A stretch of DNA of 64,000 nt from Clostridiaceae bacterium BRH_c20a (lineage in GTDB: Bacteria; Bacillota; Peptococcia; Peptococcales; BICA1-8): positions 186,001-250,000 of the forward strand of contig LADT01000053.1 in assembly GCA_000961765.1 (NCBI GenBank). The letters run 5' to 3'. Below are positions 27,531-36,644 of this stretch, one piece after another; the first letter of the stretch is position 1; every line of letters starts with the position of its first letter. Made by a program: the position numbers and the translations under genes. The notes below the pieces were generated by a model. The model worked only from the letters and a program-made list of their open reading frames with translations. It had not been told where the DNA came from and searched no databases.

Positions 27531-28004
27531 CTCCCCTGGGCGTAACTCTTTCCACATAATAATAGCATCCTCTTTTGTATCCACATAATAACCCTTTCTT
27601 ACGCCTGCTGCCTCAAAACCCAAACGGTTGTAGAGCTTCTTTGCACTAGCATTGGATACTCTTACCTCTAAGGTTATTCTTTCAGCACCCTTAGTCAAAG
27701 CTATACCCATTAAATGAATTAAAAGAATTTCCCCAAAGCGCTTTCCCCTAAACTCAGGGATAATGGCAATATTGGTGATATGGGCTTCATCCAAAATAAT
27801 CCACATTCCCCCGTAACCAAGGATACAGTCTCTGTCGTCTTCTGCTGTAATCACAAAGTAATGTGCAAAATCATTATCTAATATTTCGCAGGTAAAGGCG
27901 TAGGCTGACCAAGGAGTGGGAAAGGAACGGTTTTCTATTTCTACTATTTGACCAACATCCCCTAATTCCATCTTTCTGAGGGCAATCCCGGTTATCTCTG
28001 ACAT
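27525..28004 (-). CDS. rimI: Ribosomal-protein-alanine N-acetyltransferase-like RimI
   Basis: 159 aa, GNAT fold with the acetyl-CoA site IPEFRGKRFGEILLIHLM and LEVRVSNASAKKLYNRLGFEAAGVRKGYY. In Bacillota RimI is normally encoded with the t6A genes; it acetylates the N-terminus of a ribosomal protein (S18 in E. coli). It overlaps tsaB by 13 bp. Its stop codon is supplied by a repeat palindrome. Confidence 0.93.
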   Translation of the reverse strand: MSEITGIALRKMELGDVGQIVEIENRSFPTPWSAYAFTCEILDNDFAHYFVITAEDDRDCILGYGGMWIILDEAHITNIAIIPEFRGKRFGEILLIHLMGIALTKGAERITLEVRVSNASAKKLYNRLGFEAAGVRKGYYVDTKEDAIIMWKELRPGEK

Positions 28005-28699
28005 CTACCTGCCTCCCACTTGATTTCCGCTTCAGATTTTCTTAAATAAAAAGGTTTTAGGGTAAAAATATTTTCGCCTTTGCCCTGTTCTAATTCCTTA
28101 AGACCTAGTACTGCCAGGGAAGCAGCCCGCGGTAATAACTGATGCAGCGAAGCCCAGTGGGCTTGACTTCCCAATAGTGAAGCAATTATTTCTTTATATT
28201 CAAAAACTCCATCACCTAAAAAGGTTACTGGTTTTCCCAAATCCCTTAACTCATCACAAAGGGCAGACGGGCTTAAGGCTGTATATTCGCTTTGGCGAAT
28301 AAGCTCCACGCTATTGCTTTGATAGAGGGCTGTATAAACCTCTCCCTTTCTAGCATTAAGAATGGGGCAAATAAGCTGGGCTATACCTGCCAAATTCTGG
28401 GCTAGAGCATCCAGAGTAGGGATAGCAACAAGCTTAATGCCTGCGACTTGGGATAATGCTTTTGCCGTAGCTAATCCTATGCGCAACCCTGTAAAAGAAC
28501 CCGGCCCTATGGATACTGCGATACCATCAATACTCTTAAGCTCTAGTTTTACCCCCTCAAGTGTTTGCTTAATAAGAGGAAGTAGTTTTTCTGAGTGGGT
28601 ATTGCCGGTATTTAAAAAATTCTCCGCCAATATTTTATTATTGTCAACAATTGCAACTCCTGCCACAGGAGTAGCACTATCTATGCTTAGAATAATCAT
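27992..28699 (-). CDS. tsaB: t6A biosynthesis protein TsaB
   Basis: 235 aa, ASKHA-fold homologue of TsaD without the metal site: ILSIDSATPVAGVAIVD and AVSIGPGSFTGLRIGLATAKAL. It acts as scaffold for TsaD and TsaE. Overlaps tsaE by 23 bp at one end and rimI by 13 bp at the other. Confidence 0.95.
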   Translation of the reverse strand: MIILSIDSATPVAGVAIVDNNKILAENFLNTGNTHSEKLLPLIKQTLEGVKLELKSIDGIAVSIGPGSFTGLRIGLATAKALSQVAGIKLVAIPTLDALAQNLAGIAQLICPILNARKGEVYTALYQSNSVELIRQSEYTALSPSALCDELRDLGKPVTFLGDGVFEYKEIIASLLGSQAHWASLHQLLPRAASLAVLGLKELEQGKGENIFTLKPFYLRKSEAEIKWEAGRCQR

Positions 28700-29153
28700 G
28701 GCCGGTCAGCTCCTCCACTAGCCTTTCGTAATGTTTTCCTTTGGGGGAAAAACAAAACTCTCTGCCTTCAATACCCTGCCTAATTTCTATATTCAAATAT
28801 TCCTCAGGTAAAATATCGGCAATGGAATTTCCCCATTCAACTACCGTAATGCCTTGACCATAAAAATACTCCTCATACCCCAAATCTTCCATTTCATCAG
28901 AAGAATTTAGTCGGTAAACATCCATGTGATAGAAAGGGACTCGGCCATTATAGTATTCTTGAATAATAGTAAAGGTAGGGCTGGTAATGCTTTCTTCTAT
29001 ACCCAAGCCTTTGGCTATTCCTTGGGAAAAAACCGTTTTTCCTGCACCCAAATCACCATTGAGAGAAATAATATCACCAGGCTTCAAAAATTTGGCTATC
29101 CTTTTTCCAATGTATTCTGTTTCTTCAGGCTTTCTTGATATTACACAGACCAA
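28677..29153 (-). CDS. tsaE: t6A biosynthesis ATPase TsaE
   Basis: 158 aa with P-loop GDLGAGKTVFSQGIAKGLG and the ITSPTFTIIQEYYNGRVPFYHMDVYRL segment typical of TsaE. It drives turnover of the TsaBDE complex. TTG start, eight bases after GGGAGG. First gene of the tsaE-tsaB-rimI-tsaD operon. Confidence 0.95.
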   Translation of the reverse strand: MVCVISRKPEETEYIGKRIAKFLKPGDIISLNGDLGAGKTVFSQGIAKGLGIEESITSPTFTIIQEYYNGRVPFYHMDVYRLNSSDEMEDLGYEEYFYGQGITVVEWGNSIADILPEEYLNIEIRQGIEGREFCFSPKGKHYERLVEELTGHDYSKHR

Positions 29154-29228
29154 TGCAAAATCCTCCCTATTTTTTCCTAACCTAACCTGTAGTATATCCT
29201 AATACAACTTAAGAAAAACAGCAAGAAA

Positions 29229-29249
29229 AAAAACGGGCAATACCCGTTT
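29229..29249 (-). terminator. Terminator of the Spo0F-like receiver gene
   Basis: AAACGGG TATTG CCCGTTT on the minus strand followed by eight T. It lies between the receiver gene and tsaE. Confidence 0.8.
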
Positions 29250-29302
29250 GGTTATCGAAACACAAACCCCTGCGTATATAATAACAAATTACGGGGCATT
29301 TC

Positions 29303-29445
29303 TATTAGACGCTCAATATTCACCCAAAGCACGTCTACTGATCACTGGGCCCTGGGCCCTGGGCACTAGACACTGGGCTCTGGGCTCTAGACACTTGGCC
29401 CTGGGCTCTGGGCCCTCGGTCCTGGGCTCTGGGCAACTAAGCATA
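29303..29445. repeat. Heptamer array CTGGGCC with one 31-bp unit
   Basis: One CAGACGC-like unit (TTAGACGCTCAATATTCACC, 29309) leads into about 13 tandem heptamers with consensus CTGGGCN (CTGGGCC, CTGGGCA, CTAGACA, CTGGGCT, CTTGGCC, CTCGGTC) at 29345-29435, ending a few bases before the stop of the receiver gene. Confidence 0.9.
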
Positions 29446-29448
29446 TGT

Positions 29449-29838
29449 TTACGCCAACATCACCCCACCACTATGCAACAGCTTGTCCACATAATTAATA
29501 AGGGCTTCTATATCAAAAGGTTTAAGAACATAACCCTCTGCTCCACCTTTCTTTATTTGCTCAATAGTTTCCACTTCACCATAGGCAGTCATCATTACCA
29601 CCATTATTTGTGGCATCTGCTCTTTTATTTCATAAAGGGCTGTAATCCCATCCTTGGCCGGCATTTTGATATCCATTATTATTAGTCGGGGGTGTAATTC
29701 AAAGGCTTTTTTTACACCTTCATCTCCATTGGTTGCCGTAGCTATAGAATAGCCCATTTCGTTAAAGGCTGTGGATAATAAGGACCTAACCCCTAACTGG
29801 TCGTCAACAACCAATATGTCAAGTTCTGTTTTGTCCAT
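29449..29838 (-). CDS. Spo0F-like single-domain response regulator
   Basis: 129 aa, receiver domain only. Acidic pair D12-D13, phosphorylation site D56 (IIMDIKMPAKDG), the MMTAYG switch and VLKPF lysine near residue 106 are all present. The arrangement is that of Spo0F/CheY-type receivers and, in a sporulating host, a phosphorelay role is plausible. There is no kinase beside it. ATG start with GGAGG. Confidence 0.85.
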   Translation of the reverse strand: MDKTELDILVVDDQLGVRSLLSTAFNEMGYSIATATNGDEGVKKAFELHPRLIIMDIKMPAKDGITALYEIKEQMPQIMVVMMTAYGEVETIEQIKKGGAEGYVLKPFDIEALINYVDKLLHSGGVMLA

Positions 29839-29893
29839 TTTTACCCTCCGCTTTTCATAGTTTCACTGTATGAGTTATTCGCTATGAATTACT

Positions 29894-31066
29894 TTACTCC
29901 TTTGAAGAATTATGACTAATTTTGACATCATCTGTCGGACTACCATAGATTTTCTCACCATTAATAAAAATTTGCAGTGGCTTGCTTCTTATATCTAAAG
30001 GATGGTTATTCCATACTACCAGATCAGCATCTTTGCCCTTTTTGATACTGCCTAATCGATGACTTAGGTCTAAAATATGGGCCGGAGTTACAGTTAATGC
30101 TTTTAGAGCATCTTTTTCACTTAAGCCTTCTTTTACAGCTAGTGCTGCACAAAGTGGCAAATATTGAACCGGTATGACAGGGTGATCGGTCATTAAAGCT
30201 ACAGGCACACCAGCTGCAGCCAAAACTCCAGGAGTTTCAAAGGTTCGCTCCCCTAATTCAACTTTAGCTCTACTTGTTAATGATGGACCTACAACAACAG
30301 CCACTTGAGCATTTAAAAGCTCATTAACTATTTTATGTCCTTCGGTACAATGCTCAATTACAAGCTTAACTCCAAACTCCTGGGCAATGCGAATGGCTGT
30401 TAAGATATCGTCAGCCCGATGGGCGTGTGCCCTTAGAGGAATCTGCCCCTCTAGTACCTTAACCATGTTTTCTTTTTTCAGGTCCCGCTCTCTGTCCGAC
30501 TTTTTAGCATATGTTTGAGCATCGACAAAAGCCTGTCTAAGCATTGCTGCTGTAGCCATACGGGTATGTGGCATTTTTTTCTGTTCGCTGTAAACCCGCT
30601 TAGGATTTTCACCCAAGGCAATTTTTAAACCTGCTTCCTCCTTCACCACCATTTTGACAAAGGTCTTACCCCATACCTTTAAGACACAGACTAACCCCCC
30701 TATAACATTGGCACTGCCTGGGGTTATCATTACTGTTGTCACTCCACCTAAGAGAGCGTCTTTAAAGCCTAAGTCATTGGGGTTGATAGCATCTAAGGCT
30801 CTAAGCTGGGGTGTGAGGGGATCGGTAATTTCATTGGTATCATCCCCCTCAATTTGATATATCTCTTCCGCTATACCTACATGGGTATGGGCATCAATAA
30901 AGCCGGGCAGCACAAATTTTCCCTGAACATCAAAAACTGAGGCTTCACTGGGAATACTTATTTGCTCACCGACCTCTAATATTTTGCCATCTCTAATCAG
31001 AATTGTACCCTGCTGATAATTTTTTTCTTCCATAGTTATTATTCGGGCATTAGTTAAAGCTAACAT
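29894..31066 (-). CDS. Amidohydrolase-family metal-dependent hydrolase
   Basis: 390 aa. TIM-barrel amidohydrolase with the metal motif GFIDAHTHVG near residue 60, a later RAHAHRADD, VIEHCTEGH and LMTDHPVIP. It resembles the imidazolonepropionase/dipeptidase-like group, hydrolysing C-N bonds in cyclic or peptide-like substrates. The start overlaps the preceding DUF34 gene by 7 bp, so the two are translationally coupled. Substrate unknown. Confidence 0.85.
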   Translation of the reverse strand: MLALTNARIITMEEKNYQQGTILIRDGKILEVGEQISIPSEASVFDVQGKFVLPGFIDAHTHVGIAEEIYQIEGDDTNEITDPLTPQLRALDAINPNDLGFKDALLGGVTTVMITPGSANVIGGLVCVLKVWGKTFVKMVVKEEAGLKIALGENPKRVYSEQKKMPHTRMATAAMLRQAFVDAQTYAKKSDRERDLKKENMVKVLEGQIPLRAHAHRADDILTAIRIAQEFGVKLVIEHCTEGHKIVNELLNAQVAVVVGPSLTSRAKVELGERTFETPGVLAAAGVPVALMTDHPVIPVQYLPLCAALAVKEGLSEKDALKALTVTPAHILDLSHRLGSIKKGKDADLVVWNNHPLDIRSKPLQIFINGEKIYGSPTDDVKISHNSSKE

Positions 31067-31884
31067 GTCTCTATTACTCCTGACATCCGCACGACTTCTA
31101 GGTTCTTTTCTTCTAAGGCCTTAATTACTAAATTTATACCGATGGAATCGCTGGCCATGTGCCCCGCCACAATAATATTGCCGATATTTTGTTCCTTAAT
31201 AGCTTTTACTACATCATCTGGTACATGCATAACAATAAGGGTGCCAACTCCTGCCTCAAAATAGGCCTTCATTACATCTTTTCCACCACCGGTACCTCCA
31301 GCCATAATTACAAAAACCTTGCCGGCATAGCTTTTTTCTAAGCCCACCCGAACCTTTGGTCCAGCACAGGTATTTTTATATTCCGGTATTTCTAAAAGGT
31401 AATCCAAAACATCTTTAACTAAAGCCTGTGGCTTATCCCCGAGCTTATCGTCTAAATATTGTTGCAGATAGTCCTCAACTAAAAAATCAGCTGGGGAATG
31501 AATAGCTATAAAGGGCATATTTAAAAGTTTGGCTGCAGTTGCCGCTTTATCATAATTTGTCACATGCATATTACGGTCAACCTGTTCTTTTCTTTCCGCT
31601 AGAACCTTTTGTGCTTTATTAATAGGTACCCCAGCTTCTACCATACGGTCAATTTGATTATCCATCACTTTATACAAGTCTACTTTATGCACTGAATGGG
31701 GATGGTGAGTAATGACACAGTCAAAGCCTAACTGTTTGGCCAGCATGATTTCTGCTGTATCTATGTCAATCCCAAAGGCTATTTTTTTTATGTTTTGACC
31801 TGATACAATAACACCACTATCGGCAGGTGCCTCTTCTAAACCAGCAGCCTTTAAGGCTAGGTTGAAGATTTGTTCGGTATTCAT
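31060..31884 (-). CDS. DUF34/Nif3-like metal-binding protein
   Basis: 274 aa. Conserved metal-ligand motifs of the Nif3/DUF34 fold are visible: CVITHHPHSVH near residues 55-65 and HMASDSIGINL near the C-terminus, with an IIVAGH turn. The family is widespread; some members have been linked to GTP cyclohydrolase-type proteins, but the function is unsettled. It is encoded directly upstream of the amidohydrolase with overlapping reading frames. ATG start with GGAGG. Confidence 0.8.
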   Translation of the reverse strand: MNTEQIFNLALKAAGLEEAPADSGVIVSGQNIKKIAFGIDIDTAEIMLAKQLGFDCVITHHPHSVHKVDLYKVMDNQIDRMVEAGVPINKAQKVLAERKEQVDRNMHVTNYDKAATAAKLLNMPFIAIHSPADFLVEDYLQQYLDDKLGDKPQALVKDVLDYLLEIPEYKNTCAGPKVRVGLEKSYAGKVFVIMAGGTGGGKDVMKAYFEAGVGTLIVMHVPDDVVKAIKEQNIGNIIVAGHMASDSIGINLVIKALEEKNLEVVRMSGVIETC

Positions 31885-31920
31885 TGTTTTACCTCCGTTT
31901 CTATGTGGATAATATTTGGG

Positions 31921-32245
31921 GTGGTCACCAGTGTTCAGTGCCCAGTGCTCGGTGTCCTGTGTCCAGAACAGACATTTCTTTTAGGATAGCTTTTACGTCT
32001 GACAAGTACTAATGGGTTGAGATATTGCGTCTGACAATACTTCCGGGTGAATATTGTACGTCTGACACAATCATTGCATGCTTATTCTGATAGTGTTTCA
32101 AGCTGAACTCATCTTTCCCAAAAAAACTAACCATTCCTTTTCTTTTACCGTGTTTATCCGTGTGCCCCGGAGGGGCCCGTGGTTAAATATTGCATTTGTT
32201 TTTTCCTGTAGCACTGTAGCACAGTAGAACTGTAGAACTGACCCT
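31921..32245. repeat. CAGACGC element E4 with heptamers and octamers
   Basis: Heptamers (GTGTTCA GTGCCCA GTGCTCG GTGTCCT GTGTCCA, 31931-31966) followed by three reverse 31-bp units (ACGTCTGACAAGTAC, GCGTCTGACAATACTTC, ACGTCTGACACAATCATTG), unique sequence, then a period-8 array CTGTAGCACTGTAGCACAG (32203-32238). A partial unit, AATTCACCCCATAGC, overlaps the tex stop codon. Confidence 0.88.
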
Positions 32246-32262
32246 CGGAATTCACCCCATAG

Positions 32263-34410
32263 CTAAACCCGCATTGTTAACGAAACTCTTCCTCTGTTCA
32301 CATCTACCTCTAAAACCTTTACTTTAACAATATCCCCTACCGCTACTATTTCCATTGGATGCTTAATATATTTTTCACCTAATTGGGAAATGTGGACAAG
32401 ACCGTCCTGTTTCACACCAATATCTACAAAAGCACCGAAATCGACTACATTTCTGACTGTTCCCTGCAGCTCCATACCGGGTTTAAGATCTTCCATTGTC
32501 AAGATATCAGTGCGGAATAAGGGTGGGGGAAGCTCCTCCCTCGGGTCCCGACCCGGCTTTTGTAAGGCCTCAACAATATCCTTAAGGGTTGGTTCGCCAA
32601 CACTTAATGTATCTGCCATTTGTTTGATATCTACTTTACTTAACTCCGTGCGTATTTCCTTTATCTTATCGGAATTTAATTCTTTTAAGCTGAAACCTAA
32701 TAAAACCAGCAGCTTTTCTGCCGCTTCATAGGATTCGGGATGCACTGAGGTATTATCTAAAGGATTAATGCCATCGGCTATTCGAATAAAACCAGCACAT
32801 TGAACAAAAGCCTTTTGACCCAGCCTTGGTACCTTGAGTAACTGTTCCCTTTTAGTTAACTTACCTATTTCTTCCCGAAACTTTACAATTCCATCAGCAG
32901 TAGATTTAGTTAGCCCAGCTACGTACTGCAGTAGTGCACTAGAGGCTGTATTAACCTCAACACCGACGGAGTTAACACAGGATTCAACAACTCCTGTTAG
33001 AGATTCATCAAGTCGTTTAGGTGCAACATCATGCTGGTACTGCCCTACTCCTACTGCTTTTGGCTCAATCTTAACCAATTCAGCTAAGGGGTCTTGCAGT
33101 CTTCGGGCTATGGAAACCGCACTCCTTAAAGATAAATCATACTCTGGGAATTCCTCCTTAGCCAGTTTCGAAGCAGAATAAACAGAAGCACCTGCCTCAG
33201 AGACAATAATGTACTGTAGGGGTATCACCAGCTCCTTTACTAAATCTGCTGCTAAAAACTCACTTTCCCTTGACGCTGTACCGTTACCGATAGCAATAAT
33301 ATCAGCTTTCCATTTTTTCACAAGGCTTGCCATTAATTCAAGAGCTTCTTTTCTTTTGTTCTGGGGAGGATGAGGATACATGACACTAATTTCCAAAACT
33401 TTTCCCGTCTCATCTACAACAGCCAGCTTACAGCCGGTGCGAAATCCAGGGTCCACGCCCAAAACTACTTTTCCCTTTACAGGGGATTGCAAAAGAAGGT
33501 TATGCAGATTTTTGGCAAAGACTTTTATTGCTTGCTCTTCACCGGTAGTTGTTAACTCATTTCTAATCTCCCTTTCAATAGCAGGAGCAATTAGCCGCTT
33601 AAGGCTGTCCTTGATTGCCTCCGTTAAAATAAACTGACATTCTTTTGCCCCTTGACCTAAATATTTTTCATTCATTTTTTCTACTATCTTTTCATCTGGC
33701 TGCAAAATTTTAACCTGCAATGCTTTTTCCTTTTCACCTCTATTAACAGCTAAAATCCGGTGGGGAGGGATCTTTTTTATAGGTTCCTGATATTCATAAT
33801 ACATCTCATAGGGTGTCACAGCTTTTGGATCAACTGCCTTTGAGCTAATTAAGCCTTCCATCCAGACCAGATTTCTAACAGTTTTTCTTATTTCTGCATC
33901 ATCAGCTACAATTTCTGCTACGATATCCTGAGCTCCTTGGATAGCTTCCTCAATACTGGCTACTCCCAGTTCAGGATTAATAAAGCCTTCTGCCAGCTGC
34001 CTCGGTTCCTCCTGTGTTTTATTATCTAAAAACAGGAGCGCCAAGGGTTCTAGACCCTTTTCCTTAGCCACACTTGCCCTAGTCTTTCGTTTAGGCCGGT
34101 AGGGAAGGTATAGATCTTCCACTTCTTGCAAAATTTGGGCAGCATTTATGGCCTTTTCCAGCTCAGGGGTGAGCTTTTCCTGCTCTTTAATAGAATTAAT
34201 AACTTCTTCTTTTCTTTTGGCTAGATTCCGTATATATCCCAGCCGATCTACCAACTGTCTTAAAACAGTTTCATCCATTTCTCCCGTCATTTCTTTACGA
34301 TAACGGGCAATAAAGGGAATTGTATTCCCCTCATCCAAAAGTTCTATTGTTCTAACTATCTTACTTTGAGGCCAATTTAATTCCTTGGCCAACTGCTCGG
34401 TATGATTCAT
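32263..34410 (-). CDS. tex: Tex-family RNA-binding transcription accessory protein
   Basis: 715 aa. N-terminal helical part (LNWPQSKIVRTIELLDEGNTIPFIARYRKEMTG), a YqgF-like nuclease fold (VLGVDPGFRTGCKLAVVD), helix-hairpin-helix region and a C-terminal S1 domain (GMELQGTVRNVVDFGAFVDIGVKQDGLVHISQ). Tex binds nucleic acids and influences transcription. ATG with AAGGAG. Flanked on both sides by repeat elements; the stop codon lies in a partial repeat unit. Confidence 0.95.
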   Translation of the reverse strand: MNHTEQLAKELNWPQSKIVRTIELLDEGNTIPFIARYRKEMTGEMDETVLRQLVDRLGYIRNLAKRKEEVINSIKEQEKLTPELEKAINAAQILQEVEDLYLPYRPKRKTRASVAKEKGLEPLALLFLDNKTQEEPRQLAEGFINPELGVASIEEAIQGAQDIVAEIVADDAEIRKTVRNLVWMEGLISSKAVDPKAVTPYEMYYEYQEPIKKIPPHRILAVNRGEKEKALQVKILQPDEKIVEKMNEKYLGQGAKECQFILTEAIKDSLKRLIAPAIEREIRNELTTTGEEQAIKVFAKNLHNLLLQSPVKGKVVLGVDPGFRTGCKLAVVDETGKVLEISVMYPHPPQNKRKEALELMASLVKKWKADIIAIGNGTASRESEFLAADLVKELVIPLQYIIVSEAGASVYSASKLAKEEFPEYDLSLRSAVSIARRLQDPLAELVKIEPKAVGVGQYQHDVAPKRLDESLTGVVESCVNSVGVEVNTASSALLQYVAGLTKSTADGIVKFREEIGKLTKREQLLKVPRLGQKAFVQCAGFIRIADGINPLDNTSVHPESYEAAEKLLVLLGFSLKELNSDKIKEIRTELSKVDIKQMADTLSVGEPTLKDIVEALQKPGRDPREELPPPLFRTDILTMEDLKPGMELQGTVRNVVDFGAFVDIGVKQDGLVHISQLGEKYIKHPMEIVAVGDIVKVKVLEVDVNRGRVSLTMRV

Positions 34411-34429
34411 TTCATTTCTCCTTCATAGT

Positions 34430-34824
34430 GAATATATTAGGTCTGCTCTACTTAAGGGTGAACATATTGCGTCTGACAATACTCATGGGTTGAGATGTTG
34501 CGTCTGCTTTACTTCTGGGTCTAGCTTATGCGTCTGACAATACTTCTGGGCGAATATTGTGCGTCTGATAAAACCCGTGCCCGGTGACCAGTGCTCAGTG
34601 TCCAAAAAACAAGGTTAAGGTTAGACTAAGATTCCGCTACGCTAGATTAAGATTTCGCTTCGCTAGATTAAGTACCGAGCACCGATCCCCGACCCAACAC
34701 TATATCATTCAATGCCCGTGTCAGACGCAATAAATTGGCTACCTGGTAAATCAGACGCATTAAGTTGACCACAAAGTAGTTGTCAGATGCAATAGCTAGA
34801 CCCGTGAGTATGTCGACCCGTGAG
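34430..34824. repeat. CAGACGC composite element E5
   Basis: Left arm of about five reverse units from 34440 (GGTCTGCTCTAC, GCGTCTGACAATACTC, GCGTCTGCTTTACTTC, GCGTCTGACAATACTTC, GCGTCTGATAAAAC). Core in the same order as E2: ACCAGTG CTCAGTG heptamers, AAGGTTAAGGTTAG, TCCGCTACGCTAG and TTTCGCTTCGCTAG, ACCGAGCACCGATCCCCGACC, CAACACTATATC, CAATGCCCGTG. Right arm of four forward units, the outermost next to the asparaginase stop codon. Confidence 0.92.
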
Positions 34825-35820
34825 CTAAAATGCTGTCCTAATTGTTCCAATTACTTCATCTCGGAAATTCCTAATCTGCGGGTGATAGTAAGCCTTCAGT
34901 GCCTCTTTATCTTGTTCGGTTAAAATACCTAATTCATCTAAAACCTTAAGCACAACAGGGGCTAAAGCTCGTGCTCCTCCATCCTCAATTTTAACGGCTA
35001 TTCCTAGACCTTCTTTAGGAAGTCCTACACAAAAAATACCTTCTGTGCCGTCTTTCGCTATCCCTTTATCACCTAATTGTTCTAATAAAACTGTGGTAAA
35101 ACGACCGGTACCAGCTACTAACTGGGGATAATTAACCATCGCATTACTTAGCCTTTGGCAAGCTTCCTGTCTTTTAAGGCTATATTTATCAGACCGGGCA
35201 AAATTGGCATAAGCTAAAGCCATAGCCCTAATCGGCATAGCAAATACCGGCACACCACAGCCGTCAATCCCTATTTTGATTTCTCCTTTTTCCACCTCTG
35301 CAAATTCTGCCATAGTTTCTAACATAATCTGTTGGACAGGATGCTCTAGGATGTAATAATCCTTTAAACTCATTTTTTCATGCACAGCAATAGAGAGCAT
35401 GCCTGCATGCTTCCCAGAGCAAGGGCAATGAATTGGACCCGGTTTAATATTTTCTAAGAGCATATTATTGACTGTTGGTTTATGTAAAGGCCGAGTTGTA
35501 CCACACAATAAATTACTATTATCCAAACCTATTTTGCTTAATATTCCCTTTACTGCTTCCTGATGTTCAAGCTCACCACTGTGGGAAGAGGTGATTACAG
35601 CCAGTTCCCGTTCATTAAATCCGAAATGTAGAGCAGCGCCACGTTCTAGGACAGGAACAGCCTGCATGGGTTTAGCAGCGGAACGGATAAAGGTGCAGTA
35701 ATTGGGATTTCCCACGGAATAAATAGTATTACCCCTATTATCAACTACGGCTAAAACACCTCTGTGAACACTTTCTACCATATCATTGCGGGTAACTTCA
35801 ATCAATTTACTTATTTCCAT
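34825..35820 (-). CDS. Asparaginase II-family protein
   Basis: 331 aa. Signatures of the asparaginase II group: SVHRGVLAVVD near the start, TFIRSAAKPMQAVPVLE, VITSSHSGE and HCPCSGKHAGMLSIAVH. This family hydrolyses asparagine to aspartate and ammonia. The ATG at 35820 overlaps the end of the upstream gamma-glutamyl hydrolase gene by 14 bp and has AGGAG ahead. The pair looks like an amide/gamma-glutamyl nitrogen scavenging unit. Stop codon at the edge of element E5. Confidence 0.88.
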   Translation of the reverse strand: MEISKLIEVTRNDMVESVHRGVLAVVDNRGNTIYSVGNPNYCTFIRSAAKPMQAVPVLERGAALHFGFNERELAVITSSHSGELEHQEAVKGILSKIGLDNSNLLCGTTRPLHKPTVNNMLLENIKPGPIHCPCSGKHAGMLSIAVHEKMSLKDYYILEHPVQQIMLETMAEFAEVEKGEIKIGIDGCGVPVFAMPIRAMALAYANFARSDKYSLKRQEACQRLSNAMVNYPQLVAGTGRFTTVLLEQLGDKGIAKDGTEGIFCVGLPKEGLGIAVKIEDGGARALAPVVLKVLDELGILTEQDKEALKAYYHPQIRNFRDEVIGTIRTAF

Positions 35821-36538
35821 TACAATTAGGTAGCTCCTTTCGAGTTCTTGCACAGCTAATCAGAAACTCAAACAATAACCTTGATGCTTCATCTCGATTC
35901 CAGGAGCATTCCGGATGCCACTGAACACCGATTATTATCTTTTCAGGATTACTGCTTTCAATAGCCTCGATTAGCCCATCGTCACTCCAGGCAACCTTAT
36001 TCAAACCCACTCCCAGATCTTTTACCGACTGATGATGAAAGCTGTTTACTTTAATCCTATTCTTACCTATTATTTTAAAAAGTAATGAACTCTCACTTAT
36101 CTCAACCTCATGATAAGGAGCCCATTTAGGTGCCTTTTGGTCATGCTCTTGACTAGTAATTCCAGCTATATCCTGATTAATGTTGCCTCCTGCAGCAATA
36201 TTTAAGATTTGTATTCCCCGGCATATCCCTAAAGCAGGCTTAATACCCTCTAAGGCTCTCTTAGCTAAAGATACTTCAAAATTATCTCTAATTGGAGTAA
36301 TTTCCTTTATTCCTCGTTGGGGACTCTCACCAAAAAAACCAGGGTCGATATCACTGCCCCCGGAAAAAATAAGGCCATCAACTAGATTATACACTTTTTC
36401 AACCAGACTAATATCCACTGAGGGAAGGATTAACGGAACCCCCCCTAAGGCTTCTACTGCCTGCACATAGTAGTCAGTCAAAGAATGCTTCTCCTCTAAA
36501 TTATTAAACCCTGCAGTAATCCCAATAATGGGCTGCAT
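35807..36538 (-). CDS. Class I amidotransferase-like gamma-glutamyl hydrolase (PuuD-like)
   Basis: 243 aa from the ATG of MQPIIGITAGF, behind GGAGTGGGGG; an in-frame ATG 27 bp upstream would include that site. Peptidase C26 fold with nucleophile in ALGICRGIQILN and His-Glu in GVQWHPEC. PuuD-type enzymes cleave gamma-glutamyl amides such as gamma-glutamyl-GABA. It overlaps the asparaginase gene. Confidence 0.88.
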   Translation of the reverse strand: MQPIIGITAGFNNLEEKHSLTDYYVQAVEALGGVPLILPSVDISLVEKVYNLVDGLIFSGGSDIDPGFFGESPQRGIKEITPIRDNFEVSLAKRALEGIKPALGICRGIQILNIAAGGNINQDIAGITSQEHDQKAPKWAPYHEVEISESSLLFKIIGKNRIKVNSFHHQSVKDLGVGLNKVAWSDDGLIEAIESSNPEKIIIGVQWHPECSWNRDEASRLLFEFLISCARTRKELPNCNGNK

Positions 36539-36616
36539 ACCCCCCACTCCTTCCATAGGAATCACGAAATCATTTGCCTACCATATAATAGTAATGATTT
36601 TTTCCTAATATTACAA

Positions 36617-36644
36617 TAAAAAAAGAGCCTCTTGGCTCTTTTTT
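36617..36644 (-). terminator. Terminator of the endoA operon
   Basis: AAAAAAGAGCC TCTT GGCTCTTTTTT. It separates the toxin-antitoxin and upstream genes from the gamma-glutamyl hydrolase gene. Confidence 0.85.

Noticed and set aside
29248-29685. 145-aa plus-strand frame across the heptamer array and receiver gene
   Set aside because: The LGTRHWALGSRHLALGSG part is the CTGGGCN heptamer array translated, and the rest is antisense to the receiver gene.
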